Below are positions 7,550 through 12,644 of a stretch of 12,644 bases of DNA, piece by piece. Position 1 is the first letter of the stretch; each line of letters opens with the position of its first letter. Both the position numbers and the translations under genes were made by a program. The stretch covers positions 1-12,644 of the forward strand of contig JAOZKO010000056.1 of the NCBI GenBank assembly GCA_029935325.1. The letters run 5' to 3'. The notes under the pieces are model-generated. The model made no database searches, had not been told where the DNA came from, and worked only from the letters and a program-made list of their open reading frames with translations. This stretch comes from Bacteroidales bacterium. GTDB lineage: Bacteria > Bacteroidota > Bacteroidia > Bacteroidales > UBA1556.

Positions 7550-7567
7550 TTGGTTAATGTTTTTTTT
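7534..7567 (+). terminator. Rho-independent-type terminator overlapping the end of dxs
   Basis: The arms ATTAAACAA (7535-7543) and TTGGTTAAT (7550-7558) pair with a single A/G mismatch around a 6-nt loop, with a possible T-G wobble at the base. A run of eight T (7560-7567) follows. The dxs stop codon TAG (7547-7549) lies in the loop. The stem is AT-rich and so of modest stability, but stem, loop and T-run are correctly placed to end the M23-dxr-rseP-dxs transcript. Confidence 0.6.
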
Positions 7568-7693
7568 CTAATTTTACTGATTGTAATTACGTAAATATAT
7601 TTTATGTTCTTAGATAAGGTTATATAAATATTGACATTTTTTTAAAGGGGTTAATTACCCGTAAAATTTTTAATCATAAATAATTATTAATTG
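7568..7693. other. AT-rich gap before the exchanger gene
   Basis: This should contain the promoter of the exchanger and flavin reductase genes. I find no perfect TAnnTTTG; TATATTTT near 7595 is the closest. A short GGGT/ACCC inverted repeat near 7650 has only 4-bp arms. Nothing firm can be assigned. Confidence 0.3.
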
Positions 7694-8740
7694 ATGGTCC
7701 TACTTATAACAGTAGCTATTGTTGCTTTACTTATTTCATTTTATTTACTTAACGAAGTAACTGAGCGCTTTTTTGTGCCTTCGCTTGACAATATTGGTCA
7801 TAGATTAAAAATGTCAGACGATGCCGCTGGAGCAACTCTTATGGCAGCAGGATCTAGTGCCCCAGAACTATTTATTTCAATTATTGCACTAATGTATGGT
7901 GGCGATAATTTCGAAATTGGAGTAGGTACTATTGTTGGTTCTGCCCTTTTCAACCTATTGGTAATTATTGGTGCAATTGCTTTTGTAAGAACATCAAGAG
8001 TAGCATGGCAACCCATGCTCCGTGATATGCTTTTCTATTCCATTTCTATTGGCATGCTTTATTGGGCATTTCAAGCCGGACATATATCAATGTGGCATGT
8101 GTTTGCATTTGTAGTTGTATATTTACTTTATATAGTTGCAGTGCTAAATTGGAAAAGAATATTCCCTTATGAGCGCATTGTGCAGGAAGAGGAAGAAGAT
8201 GAGGATGATCCATCATGGAAAAAGTATATGAGGCCCCTTGATTTTCTGTTGGACAAAGTGTTTAGATCTGAAGATCGTTACGTATTAAATTTTATTCTTA
8301 GCGTTGTTCTTATTGCACTTTTAAGCTGGGTATTAGTAGAGAGTGCAGTTGTTATAAGCGAAACTATCGGCATCCCTAAATATATAATAGCACTTACTGT
8401 ATTAGCTTTTGGCACCTCTGTACCAGATATGATTTCCTCAATTATTGTTGCCAAACAAGGCAGAGGAGGTATGGCAATAAGCAATGCTCTGGGCTCTAAT
8501 ATATTCGATATACTTATCGGATTAGGTATTCCTTGGATGGTACTTATTATAGGTAGTCAAGCAGGCATCAATGTTAGTGCAAGTAATATTACTTCCCATA
8601 TTACAGTGCTGCTTGCTTCGGTAATAGGTATGTTTATTATTTTCCTTATTACCAAATGGCGAGTAAATCGCTTTGTAGGAGTAGTTTTCCTTGCTAGTTA
8701 TTTGGCTTATTTAATTAGTGTGATTCTACAAGCTAGTTAA
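7694..8740 (+). CDS. Na+/Ca2+ exchanger of the CaCA family, NCKX-like
   Basis: This integral membrane antiporter has two homologous halves. The alpha-1 repeat covers about 46-95 with the signature AAGSSAPEL (51-59), the alpha-2 repeat about 232-282 with AFGTSVPDM (238-246). The halves are joined by a cytoplasmic-type loop with an acidic run EEEEDEDD (about 165-172). Ion-binding acids are Glu58 in alpha-1 and Asp245 in alpha-2. Many microbial exchangers (YrbG, NCX_Mj) have Glu at both sites; a Glu/Asp pair, together with alpha-2 context such as GSNIFDI, is what K+-dependent NCKX exchangers show. It probably uses the Na+ gradient to expel Ca2+, perhaps with K+ cotransport. TTG and ATG are adjacent at 7691 and 7694; I chose the ATG, giving 348 residues. 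It is followed after 1 bp by the flavin reductase gene. Confidence 0.88.
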   Translation: MVLLITVAIVALLISFYLLNEVTERFFVPSLDNIGHRLKMSDDAAGATLMAAGSSAPELFISIIALMYGGDNFEIGVGTIVGSALFNLLVIIGAIAFVRTSRVAWQPMLRDMLFYSISIGMLYWAFQAGHISMWHVFAFVVVYLLYIVAVLNWKRIFPYERIVQEEEEDEDDPSWKKYMRPLDFLLDKVFRSEDRYVLNFILSVVLIALLSWVLVESAVVISETIGIPKYIIALTVLAFGTSVPDMISSIIVAKQGRGGMAISNALGSNIFDILIGLGIPWMVLIIGSQAGINVSASNITSHITVLLASVIGMFIIFLITKWRVNRFVGVVFLASYLAYLISVILQAS

Positions 8741-8741
8741 A

Positions 8742-9335
8742 TTGAAAAAAGTCCAATGGAAACCAGGCACAATGGTATATCCTGTACCAGCAGTTATTAT
8801 TAGCTGCGGCAATTCACCTGAAAATTGGAACTTAATTACTATCTCATGGACTGGCACTATAAATACCAATCCACCAATGCTTTATATATCAGTTCGTCCC
8901 GAACGACATTCCTATAAAATTATTAAAGATTCTGGAGAATTTGTTCTTAATCTCACTACCAAAGAAATGGCTTTTGCTACGGATTGGTGCGGTGTAAAAT
9001 CGGGTAAAGATTTTGATAAGTTTAAAGAAATGAAACTTACACCTATTCAGGCAAGCATTGTTAATTGTCCAATGATAAAAGAATCGCCAATAAATATTGA
9101 GTGCAAAGTAAAACAGATAATCCCACTAGGGAGCCACGATATGTTTATTGCTGAGGTGGTAAATGTACACGCTAATGAAGAATTTCTAGATGAAGAAACT
9201 GGTGCATTTGATATGCAAAAAGCAGGCTTAATTGCATATTCTCATGGGCATTATTACGAATTAGGAAAGCATATTGGTAGATTTGGTTTTTCTGTTCAGA
9301 AGAAGAAAACTAAGAAAAAGTCCAAGAAGAAATAA
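8742..9335 (+). CDS. Flavin reductase family (FMN-binding split barrel) protein
   Basis: This 197-residue protein resembles the flavin reductase-like domain family. Typical elements are the opening WKPGTMVYPVPAV (6-18), NLITISWTGTINTNPPMLYIS (30-50 region, the FMN-binding core), the RPERHSYK segment (52-59) and the FVLNL strand (67-71). Such proteins bind FMN and may reduce flavins with NAD(P)H, or act as small oxidoreductases; the physiological partner is not visible. The start is a TTG 1 bp after the exchanger stop, because the WKPG segment belongs to the family and the next ATG (residue 11) would cut it. The last 11 or so residues are almost all Lys with Thr and Ser, a basic tail not needed for the fold. 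The gene converges on the SGNH/PKD gene with 4 bp between stops. Confidence 0.85.
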   Translation: MKKVQWKPGTMVYPVPAVIISCGNSPENWNLITISWTGTINTNPPMLYISVRPERHSYKIIKDSGEFVLNLTTKEMAFATDWCGVKSGKDFDKFKEMKLTPIQASIVNCPMIKESPINIECKVKQIIPLGSHDMFIAEVVNVHANEEFLDEETGAFDMQKAGLIAYSHGHYYELGKHIGRFGFSVQKKKTKKKSKKK

Positions 9336-9357
9336 AGTATTATTCCTTAATAAACTT
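9335..9357. terminator. Hairpin shared by two convergent gene ends
   Basis: AAGT-(A)-TTATT (9335-9344) pairs with AATAAACTT (9349-9357), nine pairs with one bulged A and a CCTT loop. It covers or touches both stop codons. On the minus strand the following bases (TATTTCTTCTT) are T-rich, so it could terminate the SGNH/PKD transcript. The plus-strand flank is not T-rich, so termination of the flavin reductase transcript is less likely here. Confidence 0.4.
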
Positions 9358-10857
9358 CACAATTCTACTTCCTTTATCTGATGTTAGAACAATAAAATAA
9401 ATCCCTTGTGGTAATTCCGAAACATCAACTTTCGTATTTCCAACACTTTCATTCAGCATAATAATACGATTGTCTATACTTCTTATTTCTAAAGAAAAAA
9501 CCGTTAGATCAGTTATAATATTTAGATATTGTTTTGCTGGATTTGGATATACACTAAGGTTAAATTCCTGCTTTACATCCTTCAAAGCACTGTAATTTAT
9601 AGTTACCTGCTTACTGATGCTATCCACTCCCCACGAATTATTAACTATCAATAATACATTATAAGTAGAATCATACGGAAACGTATGAATTATATCTTTT
9701 TGTGCTGAAGTATCTCCATCGCCAAAATCCCAATAATAAGTACTAGCAAATTGTGATGAATCAGAAAAGCTTACTGTATAAGCATTTGGCAAATAGCTAA
9801 ACGAGAAATCAGCAATAGGGTATTGTGCTGCTGCTACTAAAACTATTTTCTTGGTTATAGTATCAGTGCCACAGGCATTATCAACTTTTAGAAATACATT
9901 ATAATTTCCAGCTGCAGTGTAAGTATGTACGGGGTTTGTATTGGTTGATGTGACTCCATCACCAAAATTCCAAAAATAGTTTATTGCATTGCTGGATGAG
10001 TCATGAAAGTTAACAGTTAGGTTAGTATCAGAATATGCAAAATCAGCAGTTGGGCTTAAAGTAATTTGACTAATATTCCATAGACTTAAACTATCCATCA
10101 CTATTTCGGAGCTTAATTGCTGAAGTAGTGCTGCGGTAGTACTACCTATATTTGCACTAAATGGAATTCCTATTGAGCTATCTTGAAAAATAGTTGAGTA
10201 AAAAGCACAAGCACCTATATATGTCCCAGTATCAGTAGGGTGGTTATGGTCAGGCTGATATAACTCAAGATTAGGATATAAGATTCTACTTTGTCGAAAT
10301 GCCCAACCGACTGGGCAAACCATTGCATTTAATGAATCTGCAATCTCCATATAACCATCTCTTGTGCGCTGTTGCATTGCCCAATATGTATCAGTTCCCC
10401 CATTTTGTAGAATTTCTAAATCCCCATTTCTATGAGCGTAAGTCATGAAAAATACAGTTTTCCCACAGGGGTTATAAGCTTTTATAATACTATCCAAGCT
10501 TTTGGCATAAGGATAGAACATGCTATCCCTATCATTCTCCCAAGAAGGTAATTGACTTTGCTCCTGAAGTACCACATAATCCCAATTCCCCTGTTGAATT
10601 TTTGAAATAGTATTAGTGCTATTAAGGTGATTTTGCAGAGTCGCTCCTCCGGATGTTGCATCTTCAGTATAGATTTGCTTGCCTGCGCTTTGCGCTAATT
10701 GCTTAAACATTAGTGGCATATCATTGGCAAAGGTTAAGCTATTGCCAATAAATAATACCCTAATTGTTTGTGCATTTACATTTGTAAAAACAAAAAATGT
10801 AAAAAACAAAAATACAGCTATGGCTTTTACTTTAGATTTGAAAAAATTGATACACAT
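9340..10857 (-). CDS. T9SS-secreted SGNH-hydrolase-like protein with two PKD domains
   Basis: Numbering is from the ATG at 10857 (505 residues). A signal peptide (hydrophobic about 12-25, cleavage after VNA at 27-29) is followed by an SGNH/DUF4886-like domain with the nucleophile motif GNSLT (38-42, Ser40), a SGGATL segment (69-74), VVLQEQS (95-101) in place of block III, and a DHNHP motif (203-207) supplying the Asp/His pair. PKD domains lie at about 270-340 and 347-420, each with a WNFGDG or WDFGDG core. The last 70 or so residues are a type A T9SS sorting domain (LSVYPNPAKQYLNI, then GIYFIVL). It is probably an esterase-like enzyme exported by type IX secretion and displayed or released; the substrate is unknown. 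An ATG at 10899 would add 14 basic residues and cannot be excluded. It follows the transglycosylase gene closely. Confidence 0.85.
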   Translation of the reverse strand: MCINFFKSKVKAIAVFLFFTFFVFTNVNAQTIRVLFIGNSLTFANDMPLMFKQLAQSAGKQIYTEDATSGGATLQNHLNSTNTISKIQQGNWDYVVLQEQSQLPSWENDRDSMFYPYAKSLDSIIKAYNPCGKTVFFMTYAHRNGDLEILQNGGTDTYWAMQQRTRDGYMEIADSLNAMVCPVGWAFRQSRILYPNLELYQPDHNHPTDTGTYIGACAFYSTIFQDSSIGIPFSANIGSTTAALLQQLSSEIVMDSLSLWNISQITLSPTADFAYSDTNLTVNFHDSSSNAINYFWNFGDGVTSTNTNPVHTYTAAGNYNVFLKVDNACGTDTITKKIVLVAAAQYPIADFSFSYLPNAYTVSFSDSSQFASTYYWDFGDGDTSAQKDIIHTFPYDSTYNVLLIVNNSWGVDSISKQVTINYSALKDVKQEFNLSVYPNPAKQYLNIITDLTVFSLEIRSIDNRIIMLNESVGNTKVDVSELPQGIYFIVLTSDKGSRIVKFIKE

Positions 10858-10917
10858 AATTTTGAATTTAAGAGTCTTTCGTATTTGTTTTAAGGGCATT
10901 ATAATATTGGATTACCT

Positions 10918-12027
10918 CTATTCACTAGCCTGACTTTCGTATTCTTTTCGGCTAATTCCTGAAATAATTAGTTCTTTATTTAGTATAAACTCACCAATTT
11001 TATTTTTCGGAAGAGTTAATACATATTGCTTATTAGTGCTTGCTGGTATATAGTACCTTTTATATTGTGGGTTAAGCTTTTTAACCAATTGTTCATCCAT
11101 CTCAAGCCAATCTGCAATTTGCTTTAGGCTAATTCTTTCATTTACATATACTGTATCTAAAGAGAAGTAGCTTAAGGCTTGCTGATCACTTTGTTGGATA
11201 TTATGAGCATCATAAAATTGCATTACATAATTTACAGCTATAAAAGCTGGCACATAGCTTTGAGTTTCGCGAGGCAAGTACTGTCTAATTACCCAATAAT
11301 CTGTTGATGTTTTAGCTTTTCGAATCGCTTTATTTACATTTCCTGGACCAGCATTATATGCTGCTAATACCAAATTCCAATCGTGGTATCTAGCGTATAA
11401 ATCTACAAAATGTTGGCAAGCCGCTTCTGTAGATTTATAAATATTCATTCTATCATCAATTACCGAATTTGCATGAAGGCCATAAAGCCTACCTGTACCT
11501 GGCATAAATTGCCAAAGACCTACAGCACCAGCTCTAGATTTTGCCTTCGGATTTAATGCAGATTCTACAATTGCCAAATATTTTAGCTCCATGGGAACTT
11601 GGTATTTGTCTAGCATCTCTTCAAATAATGGGAAATACAATTCTTTGGTCTGTAAGGCTCTAGCGATATGCCTAGTGCGTCTAGTGGTATAGAATACTAT
11701 CATTGACCTAACGGACTCATTATACTGAAAGCTAAATGGACTTTTAACATCCATCTGCTGCAATCTGTTGTGGTAAATCGTATCCAAATAACTTGGCACG
11801 GAATCCTTATGAAAATTATAAGCCCAAGGGTGAATTTCTTCTTCAGGAATAAAACAGCTAGAATAAAGACTATCGCAATTTTTTAGATAAGTATAATCCG
11901 ACACAAAGGTTTGTGCAGAATCTACTTTCATATCATTTGTTGCAATAGGCTTATCGTTACCATCGGCTATTGCTTCAACAAAAGTAAATAGGAGAATAAA
12001 AAGAAAAAATGGCTTTATTAAAAACAT
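10918..12027 (-). CDS. Periplasmic lytic transglycosylase with SLT and LysM-like domains
   Basis: This 369-residue protein has a signal peptide (hydrophobic 6-18). An N-terminal helical region of about 110 residues precedes the SLT domain (about 138-262). The catalytic Glu is Glu155 in IVESALNP (153-160). The family motifs GAVGLWQFMPGTGR (167-180) and AAYNAGPGNVNKA (222-234) are intact, and ETQSYVPAFIAV (254-265) matches the MltD-type ending. A C-terminal segment (about 286-340) looks like a LysM peptidoglycan-binding domain: VNERISLKQIADWLEMD, then VKKLNP, and a final YVLTLP. It should cleave the glycan strand, forming 1,6-anhydro-MurNAc ends. It lies between tatA and the SGNH/PKD gene on the same strand; the 168-bp upstream gap contains an unusual repeat cluster. 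Confidence 0.92.
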   Translation of the reverse strand: MFLIKPFFLFILLFTFVEAIADGNDKPIATNDMKVDSAQTFVSDYTYLKNCDSLYSSCFIPEEEIHPWAYNFHKDSVPSYLDTIYHNRLQQMDVKSPFSFQYNESVRSMIVFYTTRRTRHIARALQTKELYFPLFEEMLDKYQVPMELKYLAIVESALNPKAKSRAGAVGLWQFMPGTGRLYGLHANSVIDDRMNIYKSTEAACQHFVDLYARYHDWNLVLAAYNAGPGNVNKAIRKAKTSTDYWVIRQYLPRETQSYVPAFIAVNYVMQFYDAHNIQQSDQQALSYFSLDTVYVNERISLKQIADWLEMDEQLVKKLNPQYKRYYIPASTNKQYVLTLPKNKIGEFILNKELIISGISRKEYESQASE

Positions 12028-12060
12028 ATTAAATAGTCAAATTGTTTAAGTGTTGAAGCT

Positions 12061-12135
12061 GTTTATTTGTTTATTAACTGCAATTTATACGACAGTGTTT
12101 ATTATAAACATATAAACGATTAAACAGATAAACAC
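12061..12135. repeat. Cluster of GTTTAT/ATAAAC words with 8-bp period
   Basis: Two direct units, GTTTATTT and GTTTATTA (12061-12076), are followed by a perfect palindrome GTTTAT-T-ATAAAC (12097-12109). The latter opens a run of four 8-bp units on the opposite orientation: ATAAACAT, ATAAACGA, TTAAACAG, ATAAACAC (12104-12135). GTGTTTAT (12095-12102) is the exact reverse complement of the last unit, so several alternative hairpins are possible. The cluster lies between the tatA stop and the transglycosylase start. It could be a multi-site operator, a processing structure, or slippage-generated sequence. Confidence 0.75.
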
Positions 12136-12140
12136 AAATT

Positions 12141-12182
12141 ATTATTAAAGAAAAGATCTAAGCTGCGCATTAAAGTAGCAGC
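12141..12182 (-). terminator. Weak hairpin downstream of tatA
   Basis: On the minus strand GCTGC (12182-12178) and GCAGC (12166-12162) form a 5-bp GC-rich stem with an 11-nt loop, followed by TTAGATCTTTTCTTT. Stem length is marginal, so this is only a possible terminator for tatA. Confidence 0.3.
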
Positions 12183-12195
12183 AGTACCTTAAATA

Positions 12196-12381
12196 TTATT
12201 TCTTTTCTTCTTCTTTGTCGTTATCATCGTCTTTTACTCCTTTTTTAAATTCGGTAACACCTTTACCTATTCCCTTCATTAATTCAGGAATTTTACGCCC
12301 ACCGAAGAGAAGTAATACAATTACCAAGATAATAATTATCTCGGTTGGGCCCAATGCAATTAATAAAACTGAGTTCAACAT
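12196..12381 (-). CDS. tatA: Sec-independent (Tat) translocase subunit TatA
   Basis: This 61-residue protein has the complete TatA/TatE layout: a short N-terminus, the polar residue Glu14 in GPTE just before the transmembrane helix (about 14-26), the hinge FGGRKIPEL (26-34), an amphipathic helix (about 31-47, KGIGKGVTEFKKG) and a charged tail rich in Asp, Glu and Lys. TatA oligomers form the passage through which folded twin-arginine proteins cross the inner membrane, together with TatC, which is not in this window. The short length and the FGGRKIPEL hinge fit TatA rather than TatB. A perfect -7 element ends 22 nt upstream of the ATG. The next gene on the same strand, a lytic transglycosylase, starts 168 bp downstream, so it may be transcribed separately. 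Confidence 0.93.
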   Translation of the reverse strand: MLNSVLLIALGPTEIIIILVIVLLLFGGRKIPELMKGIGKGVTEFKKGVKDDDNDKEEEKK

Positions 12382-12403
12382 ATTTTAAGTTTTAAATACA
12401 AAG

Positions 12404-12411
12404 CAAAATTA
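12404..12411 (-). promoter_or_regulatory. -7 promoter element for tatA
   Basis: On the minus strand this is TAATTTTG, a perfect TAnnTTTG, ending 22 nt before the ATG at 12381. No clear -33 element is seen. It forms an exact inverted repeat with the plus-strand element at 12425-12432. Confidence 0.45.
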
Positions 12412-12424
12412 ACAAAAAAAGAAC

Positions 12425-12432
12425 TAATTTTG
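12425..12432 (+). promoter_or_regulatory. -7 promoter element for the divergent gene at 12476
   Basis: TAATTTTG matches TAnnTTTG perfectly and ends 43 nt before the ATG at 12476. The -33 region is A-rich with no TTTG, so support is partial. Confidence 0.4.
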
Positions 12433-12475
12433 ATTTTTATAAATTGCATGTTTTTAACTGGCAAATATTAATAAA

Positions 12476-12644
12476 ATGGCCAAAAAACTATTACTTGATT
12501 TTGAGGAGGAAATAAACTATTCAATCATTGGAATATCCAGTGCTCTAAAGGATTATAGATTAATGTTTTTTCTAAATAAGCTATCAGGATTTGACTTTAA
12601 ACGAGTTAATCCCTTTGTTTTTAAGATAAAAGATCAGGAGTTTT
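12476..12644 (+). CDS. IPExxxVDY family protein (N-terminal part; runs off the window)
   Basis: The frame opens at ATG 12476 and stays open to the window edge, giving 56 complete codons. The translation begins MAKKLLLDFEEEINYSIIGI and continues with SSALKDYRLMFFLNK and SGFDFKR. This pattern (basic start, LDF, an acidic patch, GISS, DYRL, then a leucine/asparagine-rich helix) resembles the small Bacteroidota proteins named after an IPExxxVDY motif, which lies in the missing part. Their function is unknown; in related genomes I recall them near pyruvate kinase and ribonuclease III genes. It is divergent from tatA with 94 bp between the starts. Confidence 0.65.
   Translation, partial: MAKKLLLDFEEEINYSIIGISSALKDYRLMFFLNKLSGFDFKRVNPFVFKIKDQEF

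Noticed and set aside
7645..7664. GGGT/ACCC hairpin as a riboswitch or terminator before the exchanger
   Set aside because: Arms are only 4 bp and no conserved aptamer pattern is visible.
7798..8484. Two short minus-strand frames inside the exchanger gene
   Set aside because: They mirror the hydrophobic alpha repeats of the real gene and have no independent support.
10679..10933. Plus-strand open frame across the start of the SGNH/PKD gene
   Set aside because: It is antisense to the signal peptide and nucleophile region of a well-supported gene.
1..12644. A new defence or mobile system
   Set aside because: Every gene is a recognisable housekeeping, envelope or transport type, with no integrase, transposase, toxin-antitoxin, nuclease or reverse transcriptase.

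Overview
The window is AT-rich chromosomal DNA from a member of the Bacteroidota. Three things point there: a secreted protein with two PKD domains and a C-terminal type IX secretion (T9SS) sorting domain; families largely confined to this phylum (DUF4296 lipoprotein, the start of an IPExxxVDY protein, a PorT-type barrel protein); and several perfect TAnnTTTG promoter -7 elements. I cannot name a genus. Most of the content is housekeeping and cell-envelope genes; I found no phage, IS element, tRNA, rRNA or CRISPR array.

Layout. Positions 1-270 hold no gene, but contain a striking 8-bp tandem repeat (125-268) that runs up to the stop codon of the first gene. From 271 to 2096, on the minus strand, lie a DUF4296 lipoprotein overlapping an outer-membrane beta-barrel gene, then a separate SAM methyltransferase with a TTG start and a perfect but distant Shine-Dalgarno sequence. 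From 2221 to 7549, on the plus strand, is a compact likely operon: M23 peptidase, dxr, rseP, dxs. It holds two enzymes of the MEP isoprenoid pathway (steps 1 and 2) on either side of an intramembrane site-2 protease, preceded by a peptidoglycan hydrolase. It ends in a terminator-like hairpin whose loop contains the dxs stop codon. From 7694 to 9335 are a K+-dependent-type Na+/Ca2+ exchanger and, 1 bp later, a flavin reductase-like protein. These converge, with only 4 bp between stop codons, on a minus-strand set: tatA (12196-12381), a lytic transglycosylase with a LysM-like tail, and a T9SS-exported SGNH-hydrolase/PKD protein. At the right edge a divergent gene (IPExxxVDY family) starts and runs out of the window.

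The genes share an envelope theme: peptidoglycan cutting (M23, lytic transglycosylase), isoprenoid supply for the undecaprenyl carrier and quinones (dxs, dxr), envelope-stress proteolysis (rseP), protein export (tatA, a T9SS client) and outer-membrane proteins. The least explained items are non-coding: the 8-bp array at 125-268, a second 8-bp-period array of GTTTAT/ATAAAC words at 12061-12135, and a symmetric pair of -7 elements between tatA and its divergent neighbour. I do not see a convincing new multi-gene system here.
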